Assembly: GCA_035079385.1 (NCBI GenBank)
Contig: JAVHKY010000037.1
Coordinates: 1,550,001 to 1,614,000 of the forward strand
Direction of reading: 5' to 3'
Source of the DNA: Aspidiotus rigidus
Taxonomy: Eukaryota; Arthropoda; Insecta; Hemiptera; Diaspididae
Length of the DNA stretch: 64,000 nucleotides
Made by a program: the position numbers and the translations under genes. The first letter of the stretch is position 1; every line of letters starts with the position of its first letter. Below are positions 12,050 through 24,079 of this stretch, one piece after another. The notes under the pieces are model-generated. The model was not told where the DNA came from. It ran no database searches and saw only the letters and a program-made list of their open reading frames with translations.

Positions 12050-12520
12050 ATACATGTAGAGAATCGCACAAAGAGAAGAAAACTCTGGGAACAAGTGGAG
12101 ATTGCAAAAGCCAAGAGAAAGGAAGCCTGCCTCTTGAAAAATGTAATCACATTTGACAGCGAAAAATTATTCGGCATGGTGGTTGGACGAGAGAAAAAGA
12201 ACAGAACCAACCAATGAGACGGCAGGAAACCAGGTAGCCAATAGAAACGCAGCACTTAGGACGATAGACTGAACCAATCACTAAGCTGTATGTTTTAGCC
12301 ACTAAGAACACGTTGTCATATTATTGTAGGAATAAGTTTCTAAGAAGTGAACCAATCACAACACAGCATTGTTATAGCCAAAAAGATCACAGTGTTATAC
12401 TATAAAAACTCAGGGTTAAGGTCTTGATCTCCAGTTGCGACACAACTGATGATGGGGTAACACCCGAAAGTACTCTTGTAGATTTATACATTTGGAAAAC
12501 TCTTTTTCAATGTTAGTGCA
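12050..12520 (+). repeat. Right inverted arm of Penelope-like element
   Basis: This is the inverted partner of 9640-10110. The outer part holds CAACTGATGATGGGGTAACA followed by CCCGAAAGTAC (12445-12475), a hammerhead-like core with a GGGT/ACCC hairpin, preceded by a small GTTG...CAAC hairpin. The inner edge meets the RT frame near 12010-12050. Confidence 0.8.
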
Positions 12521-15500
12521 CTACTTACACCTTACTCACTCATCAAGAGGTCCAATTCCATCCCTTATTTACCTTTGCCGCGATATAAGACAGAAGTGTT
12601 TCTCCAGACTACAATAAATCAAGTGTTGTAGAAGTTTTTCGACCAAAACTTAAGTCTGATGACCTTTCTCCAGGTGTCGAGTGGTATTTTGGTAAAAAAT
12701 CATTTCGCTATTTTCCTGCTAGCACTGAACCACTGTTGAAAAAGCACCTTTTCTGTTACTTTCTCTCGAAAAGTGACAGCGGTTCATTCGTATTTCGGTC
12801 CATTTTCACTGCATATTGAGCTACTCATAGTTAGAACTCTGTTTCGTTTAATCTTCTGTAAAACCATCTGACATTGTGCCTTCTCACCTCATATTCATAG
12901 AGAATACTCCGTTTTTTATATTCTAGAAATATGTCAGCTGCCCGACCTCTTCATCTTCTTGAGTTACTGAGAAAATACCCCTCGAAATGACGAAACTAAA
13001 AGAACGAAAAAAAAAATAGAGGGCTGCTGTAAGGCAGCGAGGAACCCTTGAGCTCCTCTAGTCTAAAACTACGCACGGTTTTTTCAAAATATTCTACACT
13101 TCATAACCCCTTTTTTCCCGGGGATGAAGCACATTTTCTTAACTTTCCTATAGTCTAGCCTCGGCAAATTCTTCCAAGTACCCTTCCCAAACAAAAGAGA
13201 TGGGTTTTCCGCAAAAAAAAAAAGAAAAGTTGTGGCTATTGCACCTTCTGCTGTGATAGAGAAGACCGAAGTGGAACTAGTATCTGCTGTTTTCAATCAT
13301 CTGTCATGAATCACTTTTTCATGTTGACCCTACTCCTATTCAACTATCGTAATTTTTTTCGACTTTACCCCCTAATATTTTATAAATCAATCTGATAGAA
13401 TAATTCAGACCAAAAGTCATCTTTTGATGTCACGTTACACTGTTTTGCTTCTGAGGCGCAAATTCCGAAACTGACGGCATCTATTGACACAAAACAGACA
13501 CAATTTGTTGATACCACTTCCGTCTCAAAAATTCTTTTGGGACAGACCATCTTCCAATGAAGGAAGCGTCTGATAGAGATTGTTGTATAGGGGATAAGGG
13601 AAACATTTGCGGATTGTAAAATTGATGGTACAAATAGGTACGAATTCGGCCTCATATGTATTCTGGGACTGCTTTCAGGTTACAACTGTAATTGAAAGAG
13701 GCCGATACCCTAATTTTAATAGGTTTTACAGGGAGTAGAAGCAGGGCACAAATTCTTGAAAATTGAGAACATTTTTTTTAGACTATTTTGATGTCTGGGT
13801 TCGCAGTGGGAGAGTCTGATACCGAGAAGAGGGGTAAGGCACAAATTATTGTAACCTCGTAATTCGAGAAGGGGAGGTTTACCGACCCCTACTCTATAGC
13901 CATAGTCCATTTGTTGCAGTCCTTTCTAAGTCTCTAAAAACTACTCGATCTAACTCGCTATTTTGAGATTAAAACTGCGCTCCATTGTCCACCACCTCAG
14001 TGCCTAAGAGATAAGCAGCATAACTGGACGCAGCAATTTTAATCCACTCTAATGATGACAATAATATAAACGGTGAATGCGAAAAATATTGAATACATGT
14101 GAGCCTGATTAAGATTGTAAAAGGGCATATAGTCTGTTTTCATTATAAATTCACAATTCGTTATCTCATTACGCGGCCAAGTAGTTCGAGCTCAGGGATG
14201 AATTGTACTCGAACAGAATGTTTGTTCTGAATAATAGGCTTCGTTTGTGCACGCAAATAAGGGTTTAGTCGGCACAATCTTCTCATAGAAGGGCAAAATT
14301 TTGTATCATTAATCGTGTGTGAAGAAACAAGGGTCGGTTAAACATTTTGGTGTTCCAGTTATTCATTCATACGACACCAAAATGCTAGCTGTACGCTCGA
14401 TTTGCTTTGTTGGTAATTATACTTCTAGACGTGCGGTATGTGTTAACCTGATGTATATGTGCAACGATGGTACTTTACATACAAACGAGCATTATGTAGT
14501 GCTCGGTAATATAGCAGACACAATTCACTTCAGCACCCCATCTCATCGTCTGCTCTTCTGGTACATTTTTTTCGGTCGCGACTGAGGAAATTCCGAACGG
14601 TATGATTATGACGAACGGGGAATTTTATTGGCACCCGTATGCGCGACTGCTGAAATAATGGAATAAATAAAACGAAATAAAAAAAAAAAGGATGAAAAAA
14701 ATTCGTATGTTATACATGCCTTAGTACGATGGGAATGCGAATTAGCTGAAATTAAATTGTTTCTCCTGCTGCTCGACTTCCAATCACCCTTTCAAAGTCG
14801 TCAAAAGATATTCTTTGCAATTAATTTGAACTAGATGTCAAAGACCCGCCTGCACGTTCTCGTTTCCGCGCTCGTATATACGTAATTCGGATTTTGAAAA
14901 TCAATCGACAACGGTTGATGACTCGGAAACGAAGAGTATAGTAGGAAATCATGCAAATAATACTGGTTCTCTGTTACCACATTTTTTTTGTTTCCGATTC
15001 CTCTTTTTTTTTATTTTTTCATTACTGCTTTTCCTCGAAAACAATCATGTCTTGATATAACAAATGTTTTCCTATCTCAGATTAAATTTATCGTTTTCTT
15101 CGCTACTTCCTTTGATTTGAAAAATATCTCAATCGAGACCACGGGCGGTCGTAGACGGAAGACAGCCTGCCTTTGTATGTGTGCGTGTGCGCGTGTGCCA
15201 TTTTTTTCAGTGTGTGTTTCATTAATATACCTCGTTATACGCTGTGTTCTTTGTGTATACAGTTTGAACTCATTTTTCTACAGTAATATTTATGTAGCTC
15301 ATTCTTATTGAAAAATACTCGTAATTACATCACATTGAGATAATTGGTAATTGTGTCATATCATTCCGCTGGAGGCACTCACGAAGGCGTGGACTCGAGA
15401 CATAAAAAAAATTATGTCTTTATCTCGAAGTGACCAACGAGAATACCCATCCAACTCTTCAGGTATATTGATTCCACGCTCTAAATCATTAAAACAAGTG

Positions 15501-15918
15501 GGGGACGTTACCAATTGCAGACGATTTTGGTAAATTTAATCCTCTGTGAAAGATATGAACGTCGCACAAACTTTTAAAGTCGAAAACGGGGCAGTATCTT
15601 CCGTCATGTCTCATTCTAATGTCATTGGCTGTAGAGTATTGGAATAGTTGTTGAAATAAGTGCGCATGGATCATTATTATTTGGAAGCCTCTTTTAAACA
15701 AACATCAGAAAATTTATCTTGAATCCTCTTCCCTTCAGAATCACCAATAAATCAAGGGGAATAAATTGCTTGTTTTTGTTATGATGCATTCCTCACTTTT
15801 AAAAAATGAGTATGGACATTGGCCGGCCAATTTAGTTGTTCCTGTATTTACAGGTAGTTATATGTAGAGAAGAAGATTCTGTGTGATAGTACGAGTATCT
15901 TACAATGTACAGAATATA
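12521..15918. other. Intron sequence, no gene recognised
   Basis: A-rich and T-rich runs and a GT/GC-rich microsatellite (about 15175-15200) are visible. The open frames (for example 13380-13655 and 14319-14585) show no domain signature. Confidence 0.5.
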
Positions 15919-16368
15919 CAGTGGAAACTCTATATAACGAACCCCTGTATAACGAATTCCTCTATATTATGAATTTTTCCTCGGTCCCTCCCCCTTCAAT
16001 GAATTTTACATGTTAAAAAATCTCTTTATAACGAACAATTCACTCTATATAACGAATTTTCGACAGAAATCTTGTCATTTTTTCAAAAAAAAATGTCGAT
16101 TTCTGGCCTGAATTCAAACATTTTTCTGAAAATTCTGATTCTTTGGTAAACATTTGAATATTTTCTCCAGAAAATTTGAATTTTGACGAATGTTTCAACA
16201 TTTCCTTCTAACAATGTCAACTTTCAGGTGAAATTTGAAAACTTTTATCATTCAAAATGTGGAACTTCGCAAAAATAAGACAAAAAAATGAATTTCTTTT
16301 TAACGAATTTTCTATATAACGAATTTTTTTTGTGATCCCTTCAGATTCGTTATATAGAGTTTCCACTG
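15919..16368. mobile_element. pogo-like MITE with TA duplication
   Basis: The left end is CAGTGGAAACTCTATATAAC, and the right end in reverse complement is CAGTGGAAACTCTATATAAC followed by GAA. The terminal inverted repeats are identical over more than 20 bp. TA flanks both sides (15917-15918 and 16369-16370). The TIR type and TA target are those of pogo-type Tc1/mariner elements. At 450 bp without a transposase it is non-autonomous. Interior variants of TATAACGAATT repeat near each end. Confidence 0.88.
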
Positions 16369-16984
16369 TAGTATCAGATTGGAAAGCTGAAAAAAATACA
16401 TATGTATCACTCTTTGTAGAATGCCCCTATTCAACCTATTCAGTGCCAGCGTCGCGAATTTTTTTTTCCAAGGCTCTGTCATGGAATGGATTATTGAGAA
16501 GAAAACTGGCGAGAAATACCATTTCAGAGGAAGAAACAAAATGGGTCTACCTGAAGGAAAATTAACGTTCTATAAAATTCATTAAGATAATATGGCGGCA
16601 ATTATGATCTGACTCCATCTTGTATGCAAGATTGTCTTCAGCTGATGGGTTCTGCGTTCTTGACGTTATCAAAAATGATACAAATGCAGCCATCAGCTGT
16701 AGATTTGATCCTATGCAGAGTAAACGAGGTTCTTTCAAAAAGAGATTTTCTCACTTGCCAGGCGCGGTGACGTCACCGATTTCCTGCCATCTTTAATTCC
16801 ACAGCCAATTCTTATGAATGTCATGCGGGCTGCGTTCCGTATGAATAGAAGCCTCTTTTTGAAATAACCATGAATATGAGATGGGTCCTATTATACTCGT
16901 ATCAACTCCCGTTATAGCGTCCTATGTGTGTACTTGCATTGATTGCGTCCATACTTTCAAAATATTATGTTAAAATTTGCTATA

Positions 16985-17465
16985 TAGGGTGTGCCAAAAT
17001 TATGTCAACAGTTGAATGGGATTTTGGAATTAATTTGTTCTAGCGCGAAATCACGAAACGTTAGAGGTATACTTCACAAGTAAGAAAGTTTTCCTACAAC
17101 TTTTCTGAGCCGAGTTATGGGCCAAATTTGACAAGATTCTGGAAAATGAATAATTACTTAAACTTTCAAATTTCACTCGACTTACTTGTGAAATTTCACG
17201 TCGATTCGGACAACATAAAATACTTGAATGACCCTTCAAAGTTGCTGTAGAATGAGGAAATTCTTGATATTTGGCATATTTTGGTCTATAACCCGGCCCA
17301 GACAAGTTGTAAAAAGTTTAGTCCAGGCGTAACTTGAAAATAAAATTGAGATAGAACTTTTGTATGTTTGAAAAATGCATCTAACGTTTCGCGATTTTGC
17401 GCTAGAACAAAATATGTAGTCCAAAATTTTATCCAACTGTTGAGATCATTTTGGCGGACCCTGTA
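16985..17465. mobile_element. mariner-like MITE, TA-flanked
   Basis: The left end reads TATAGGGTGTGCCAAAATTA and the right end in reverse complement TACAGGGTCCGCCAAAATGA. Inverted similarity runs through AACAGTTG, TTTTGTTCTAGCGC and a central GAGCCGAGTTATGGGCCAAA block. It spans about 480 bp with no transposase. The block GCCGAGTTATGG.CCAAA also occurs just inside the 33907-36339 element, so the two belong to related families. Confidence 0.8.
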
Positions 17466-18419
17466 TACAATCTTTCATTTGGGCCGTACAACCGTCAGAG
17501 CGTGCTGTAATCATGCAATACTGATAAGGATGATGACGCGAGCATTTTGCCGCAATATTGCGATCACGCGCATTAACCAATGTAGTTTTTTATATATCTC
17601 AAAAAATAAGACATTTTCAAAGAAACTATACAGAATAAAACTTGGAAGACATGAAATTGCCGATCGAGACTGCGACTACTTTTTCCGTTCATTCCAAAAT
17701 TTTTTGTTCCGTCTGTCAAAACGTTTCTCTTTTGGTTGCTACTGTGCATAGTCGATGCCCGAATTCAACCCTGGTTTTGTAAGTCATATTTTCATTCTGT
17801 ATCGTCGATTGAACCTACATTACTATAAGAATAGGAGGTTAATATAGCTGCCGTAAAAATAATTGACGTATGTGAATACTGTTATCAAAAACGACGATCC
17901 AGAGAATTCAATTCAATGATAATTGTGATTATACAGAAATAATCTCATCGGCATTAGACCCTTTTCTTAGGATTGTTATCAGAAAAATTTTGCTGACATA
18001 TGTCAATTATTTTTTTGCAAGGCAGATATTTCAATAGGCGCTGATATCAGTGGTACGAGTATATGGCGGGGTAAGGTACGTCGCGTCGCCTACACCGCTT
18101 CGCTGAAACAACAGGTTTTTAGCGCCAAATTTTTTGAGAGAAAAATATTTTTTTTGTGGAGCAAACTTTGTTTTTTTCACTTTTTCCTAAAAATTGGTAT
18201 TCATCGAAATAATTTGCTTTCAAATTAACATTATTATCTAAAAGCATAAAACACCGGGGTAAACCAATGACGTCATGTATTGCAAGTTGTATTCAGGCAT
18301 GGCAAACAGAAAATTTTTTGATTTCATTTCATTTTTCTTTTCAACTTTTTTAGTTTCTTGTTTTTGTTAAAGTTTTGTTATTCGGCTAATTCTTCGTTTG
18401 TTTGGTTTTCATTATCGAA
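17466..18419. other. Intron sequence, nothing recognised
   Basis: No domain, TIR or array is visible. Confidence 0.45.
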
Positions 18420-18690
18420 AAAGAATTCTTCTGAAAATATGTTTTCCTCGATAAAAATATGTTTTTTTCAATAAAAACATGTTTTTTTTTCAATAAAAGC
18501 ATGTTTTTTTTTTTTTTTCAATAAAAACATGTTTTTTTTTCGATAAAAACATATTTTTTTCTTTTCCAATGAAAACATTTTTTTTTTTCGATAAAAACAT
18601 ATTTTTTTCTTTTCCAATAAAAACATTTTTTTTTCAATAAAAACATGTTTTTTTTCGATAAAAACATGTTTTTTCAGTAAAATTGTTTTT
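18420..18690. repeat. Tandem repeat of about 20-30 bp, AATAAAAACATGTTTTTT type
   Basis: About ten units of the form (C)AATAAAAACATG or (C)GATAAAAACAT followed by a variable T run are arranged head to tail. Unit length varies mainly through the T run, which suggests slippage. Confidence 0.8.
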
Positions 18691-21119
18691 GTTTATTTAA
18701 AATTATATTTTGCCCAGATTTTTTGTTTCTGTTTCGTTAATTTCAAATTTTCAAATGCTAAATTTCGTTTTTTTATCGTTTATGGTTTCTAAAATATGGT
18801 TTGTTGAATAGTTTTCATTTTGTTTGCTATGCCTGGTTATATCTGAACGGACCACCTTCATTCTTATTCGCCTGTAAGGGCTCTGGTAGGAGCGCTTCTT
18901 TCCACACTATACTCAAAGGTGATGGTGTGTAATACATAGTCCCTTATAAATAAAATTTTAAAAGTTCCTCACTACTTAATTGATCAATCAATTTTGAAGA
19001 ATGAGATGTACAAAAATTGGAGCCGAGTCTACTTTAACAATTTCAAAACTTTTACATGACTTTCCATTTGAATTCTACAAGGAAAAAGAGCGAAAGAAAA
19101 TACGTTGTATAGTCATTATCACTCATCATTACCTTCGAGTGCAAGCTTCGGAGAAATTCCGCATAGCAGCGCATAATCCGCTCTTATTGGCGAATTGTAA
19201 CCTTGATTTGAACTACAAAAAATGACTAAATGGACTGCCAGCGCTCCTTGCGGGTGTCCAATCTCAACTGGTTGACAGCATGGTCGTGATATTTTAAACA
19301 AACGATGTTTAAAACACACAAAGAAGTCAAAATGGTGTATGTTGAATTTATAATTTTTTTTTGTTCCAATATTCTTTTGATACATTGAAAATATTAAAAA
19401 CCTTGTTTTCTCTTCCCTATTTTCATGATTATGCTGTACCAAAAATGAATATTTGACCATTCTTCCAGGGTGAGAAAGGTAGGAAAAAAAATTAGAACGT
19501 TGTTCAATGTTTAAAATATTTGAAACGTGTTTAAAACAATAGTCAAGACTCCAATAAAAGTGTGATTTAAAACGGTTTTGAACAATGTTTGAAACATTTA
19601 AAATACATTTTGAGCGAGGAATTATAAAAACCATCAATCAAAAGATGTTTTTAACATAAAATCTGTTTTAATCTGAAAACACGTTTTTTTGTTTTTTTTT
19701 TTTTTTTGCAACCCTTGCTAACAGTTGTAAAACTTCGGGATGAATGAAGTACATGACGATCAATTGGAGTGCGTTCCTGTGTCACTCAAACCAGAGTTGG
19801 AAAGCTAGCAAAAAGTTTGAAGTTTGAAGCCAAAAGCCAGAAAATTCTTTGGAAAAAGCTGAAAGTGGAAAGCCACAAATAAATTCCAACATATTAAAAG
19901 CCAAAAGACGGATTTGCTATCGGAAAAACTGAAAGCTAAAAGCCAAAGAATATTGATGGGATGAAGAAGATAAAATTTGGAAGCCTAATGTTTTATGTTA
20001 CAGAATGAAAGCTAATGTTTTATCTATCGGCTTTCCAACTCTGATTCAAACTCTTATTAATCAGGGTTTGTTCTCACAGGGGAACTTTCAACTCGATGGT
20101 GGTCAATGTCGATGCTCATTTATAAAAAAATATTGTTTACGTTCACTCGTAAAAAAATAAAATCGGTTCCCTTCAACGTCGTTCTTTACTGTTTGTTTTC
20201 TTTAGTTGCCATTTTAGGGAAAGTATGAGTAAGAGATTTTTCGTGATTATAAAATTGTTTGGGTTCGGAATGCTCAGCGGTAATATTATGTTGTGCAAAC
20301 ATGATTGAGATGTATCTAAAATAACAAAATGGCAAAAATTATCCCTGTTTTTGGGTTTAGAAGTAGCTTTTTCTCTGGTTTCAACGTTGGGAAAGGAGGT
20401 GTAATATTTTTCTGCTGACGGCACACTTTCATTCTAATAAAAAGAATGTCCCCAATATCTGTAAAATAACGTGATGTAAAGAGGGTATCTCGTGTTCTTT
20501 CTTTTTATCAATTTTACGGTATATCCACCAACAGATGGATTTTTCGAAGTAACAAATCTTTATAGATTGGTGCGGTAATCTGCCGCTGACTAAAATTAGT
20601 CTCTTTAATAAATCATTTCCTTACTCAATATTTTACACTCTGTCGAAAGAACTATTTTTCTTTTGAATCAAAATAAGAAAAACCTTCATAGTTTGTTCTT
20701 GTCTGACATTTGATGGACACGACTTGAAACTTTTTATTCCAATTCTTATGACACCCAGTTATCAATTATCTCAAATTACAACTTTTTCTATTACAAAGTT
20801 TGTTCTGTTATAATTTTTCTTTCTTTGGTTGAAGAGAAATGTACTTGTATTTGCTTTCCATGAGGTAAATTCTTGAAAATAATTTTCGAATCTATAGACC
20901 AGTTGTAACGTAATCGCGAGTTCAAAACCTATGAATGACGATCCTCCTTTTAACAATCTTTATTTTTCATTTGAAGAATCTCACGCTAGAAAGCGCTAAT
21001 ATTTGTACATTTACTTCTTCTCTTTGTGTGTGGTAGAGTTGTTTTATTTCACGCGAGTAGATTAGAGATATTCCTTCTGGCGCACTTACTCATTTCTCTT
21101 GCGCAGAGCATTTAATTTT
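18691..21119. other. Intron sequence, nothing recognised
   Basis: It holds poly-T runs (about 19685-19710) and loosely repeated GTTTAAAAC words at 19290-19670. The frame at 19119-19637 (minus) has no domain that I recognise. Confidence 0.45.
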
Positions 21120-21362
21120 CCCATTTTTATGTAGAACACACTTGACAGGAAAATGTTACAAAAAAATCTAATGAATGAATGAAAAGACTGTAATGCATAG
21201 TCAGATGTGGACAAATTTGTTAGTACAACACACGTGAAATAAAACAACTCTTCCCCTTCCAAGACAATTATTGAAACAGTTTCTACTTTCAAAAACATTA
21301 AGGTTTCGTCATCGATTTCTGTGGCGTATTGCATTTAAACCGAGATTTCGACGTCCCTATCA
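21120..21362 (-). repeat. Left arm of inverted repeat around PLE fragment
   Basis: This is the reverse complement of 22250-22490. Shared blocks are TTGATAGGGACGTCGAAATC, GAAATCGATGACGAA, GGAAGGGGAAGAGTTGTTTT, CAAATTTGTCCACATCTGAC and AAGTGTGTTCTACAT, with roughly 10-20 percent differences by eye. Confidence 0.78.
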
Positions 21363-21599
21363 ATGTTGAACTTCTCCTTAGCTGTACCCGTTGAATTTAT
21401 TTAGTTCACAACTTCAATTTACCATAATGTGAGTATACATGTAAAAAAAAAATGGAAAATACTCACATTTTGATCGAAGTTCATCGAGCGATCCAGCAAC
21501 GATCGCTTTTTTGTTTCTTGCATAGACAACTTTGAACAATTTTGAAACCATCTCCAATATCAATCTTATTCGTTCAAGTTGTACGGTCTTTACAAAGAT

Positions 21600-22250
21600 A
21601 CCTCCCTCCCCGGGACATGATCCGTGATCGATCAGTCTCCCGTTTCTAGGGAGTTTCTCTACCGAATTGGGTCGGGCCCTTCGCCCGTTCGGTTTCAGAC
21701 CGGCCTATTACAACCCCACTACCATCAAAGGCTTGTTCGTTAAGTTAAAGGACCGTGAACCTGCGAATAAAAGGAGTGGTGTTTATAAATTGGAATGCAG
21801 GGATTGTAGAGGTTTTTATATCGGTGAAACCGGCCGCCAGATGAAGGTGAGATTAGACGAACACCCGAAGGCCTGGAAAAAGGGACGTTTGGGAGAATCA
21901 GCATTTGCCGATCACTTGATCAACAGCGGTCATAGCTTCCGTGAGGGATCCGCAAGTCTCATCCATATGGAGAATTCATACTTTAAACGGATTGCCCTCG
22001 AGCACATAAGAAGAATTCGTCATCTCAATTACTGTGCTAAACACGTACATGGCTTGATTGAACTCGTCTATGACACACGTTATGAACCCTCGTTTGACCA
22101 ACCTTGATGATCCGTGGTTTCTTCTCCGTTCTTGGTAGTGGCTTTCATTTCAGTCCCGATGATGGTTTATTAACCGAAAGCGCTCGGCTTTATTTATTTT
22201 CTGCGATCTTTGTAGTTTTTACTCCTCTTCGGAGTATTCCTTTCTCGTCA
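21600..22250 (+). mobile_element. PLE 3' fragment: GIY-YIG domain and tail
   Basis: This copy is 5'-truncated, starting around the CGGGACATGATCCGTGATCG block that it shares with the copy at 63400. The frame 21667-22107 gives SGVYKLECRDCRGFYIGETG, then a DEHPKAWK segment, ESAFADHLINSGHSF and a YFKRIALEHI helix. This is the full GIY-YIG endonuclease of a Penelope-like element. The tail carries a hammerhead-like motif at about 22155-22185, and then TCTTCGGAGTATTC, which is also seen in the other PLE tails. No RT is present. It sits exactly between the two inverted arms. Confidence 0.85.
22152..22185 (+). ncRNA. Candidate hammerhead-like core in PLE tail
   Basis: CCGATGAT, hairpin GGTT-tatt-AACC, then GAAAGCGCTCGG. 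This is the same arrangement as at 10466. Equivalent but degraded versions lie in the tails at 36470-36510 (+), 47020-47050 (-) and 59680-59720 (-), always keeping GAAAGC. It is unproven as a ribozyme. Confidence 0.4.
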
Positions 22251-22490
22251 TTGATAGGGACGTCGAAATCGCGGTTTATATGCAAGACGCCACAGAAATC
22301 GATGACGAATCCTTAATTTTTTTAAAAGAAATACTGTTTTAATGATTGTCTTGGAAGGGGAAGAGTTGTTTTATTTCACGTGCGTTGTGCTGACAAATTT
22401 GTCCACATCTGACTGTGCATTACAGTCTGTTCATTCATTCATTAGATTTTTTTGTGAGATTTTTCTTTCAAGTGTGTTCTACATACATAT
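22250..22490 (+). repeat. Right arm of inverted repeat around PLE fragment
   Basis: Partner of 21120-21362 (see there). The arm begins at the last base of the PLE tail. Confidence 0.78.
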
Positions 22491-23760
22491 CTCGGAAAAG
22501 GTATAAATGAATGATCGGAAAATAAGAATAACGATTCGTGTTGTGAATTAGTCATCAAATATTGTATTCGTTTGTTGAAAATATGAAGTGTCAACCCTGA
22601 TATACCTAATCATTACTCGAATTATACTTGAGTTTGATCTTCTATTACTTGGATGCCACAAGTCTGAAAATTCGCTGTTATTAAAGTATAAAAGCAGTCG
22701 ATGAATGATAATGAAATAGACAGAATTGAAAAATATTCAAATTATTTTACATGATGAAAATATTATGAATATGCGATTTAGAAACCGCGAAACCGGTTAG
22801 GTGTAATATTTAAAACTTTTGCGTTTCTATAACGACTTTAATTTATTGTTATATTTGACCTCTACTACTCGAGTATCATACTGAAACTTCAATCCTGAAC
22901 AATATATTTGGTCTCGAGAAGAAAAACCGCAATTTTCACAAAAATTGGAACATGGGAAAGTTTTTAATTTGAAATTTGGAGCACTTTTCGCGGTTAGATC
23001 TTGAAAGCTATGACATATTTGTATCTAGGAGGGTCAAAATATGTCTCAAAAACGCTGAAATTGGAACGAACCTCCAAAATTGGCTCCCGCCACTCCTATG
23101 GTAATAGCCTTCCCCATCTCTAAAATTGTCTTTTGGTATCATTCCCCACCATACCAATTTTCATGCTTCTATCACTGATAGCCACTTTTTTGCAGTGTAT
23201 CACAGTACTGTAGGACAACATCAAAATTAAGACAAATAAAAAGACTATGTTCGATTGAGATCATAATTCTACCCAGCCATATCTTCAGACCATTTGCATC
23301 TGAGCTAAAGGTTGTCTAAAAATTTTTCAATGGATTTGAAGAAGTATGTTAGACGTCAACGCCCCCTGGTGGCCTCATAATGTGTTATTACGAAAAAAGG
23401 CACTGAACCTTTTAAACCAGGAAATTAATTTACATTTCTTCTGTAAACCCGCTTTTAGGCAATGTTATCGCAGAAGACCAAAATTTTTATTTCGTAACCC
23501 CCTGTGGACAAAGCTCGTGCGGATTCAAGGGGTCTTCTGACGGAAGACGCGCGAGAAGATACTAAACTTCAGTTCTCATTACCAGGGTGTCTACCGCCTC
23601 TATAAATCCAACGAACCCAATAAAAGTTCATTGATTTTATTTCTGACCCAATAAAAAAGTTGAAATTTGAATTCCTAGCCTGAGTAGGATTACTATTTCT
23701 ATAATTTTGATGGTATTTCAAGGTAAATTTGCAAGTTTGGAGAAGATTCAGACTCCCTGA
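22491..23760. other. Intron sequence, nothing recognised
   Basis: No domain or repeat is visible. A poly-C run lies at 23768-23779 just beyond this segment. Confidence 0.4.
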
Positions 23761-23779
23761 TACCGCCCCCCCCCCCCAG

Positions 23780-23900
23780 CTACACCACTGGAAGGGAATA
23801 GCCCGATTGCGGCCCATTTTCGAATTTTACAGCCCAATTGTGGCCCGATGAATTTTACCGCAAAATATTGATGTCCCGATTGCGTCCCGGATATCTCCTT
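23780..23900. repeat. Short dispersed GATTGCGGCCC-type repeat
   Basis: CCACTGGAAGGGAATAGCCC followed by GATTGCGGCCC and later TCCCGATTGCGTCCC resembles, in inverse orientation, 29715-29775 (CCAGTGGCAAAC, TCCCGATTGCGGCCC, ATAGCCCGATTGCGTCCC). This is possibly a small MITE family. The edges are not defined. Confidence 0.4.
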
Positions 23901-23901
23901 A

Positions 23902-23945
23902 CCTGAAGATGAGTGGTTTATCCACCTCGAAACCGGTTGTAACTG
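23902..23945 (+). ncRNA. Candidate hammerhead-like hairpin motif
   Basis: CTGAAGATGAGTGG-tttat-CCACCTCGAAACCGG follows the CTGA.GATGA, stem, CGAAAC order common in PLE tails. No PLE coding sequence is adjacent. This is a lone motif and the call is weak. Confidence 0.3.
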
Positions 23946-24079
23946 ATTCAATTATTTTCGATTAATTTCTTCGTGCGTGTAATTATTCTAAATTCTGCTT
24001 CAAGAAAGACGAAATTAATCTCCAAAGACACCACTCAAAAAATGGCATTCTAACGAGTACAGAACCAAGAAGATTGATG

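Noticed and set aside
12445..12475. Firm hammerhead ribozyme call
   Set aside because: The core resembles CUGAUGA...GAAA, but I could not find pairing partners for stems I and III or a clear cleavage triplet, so it was kept only as a motif.
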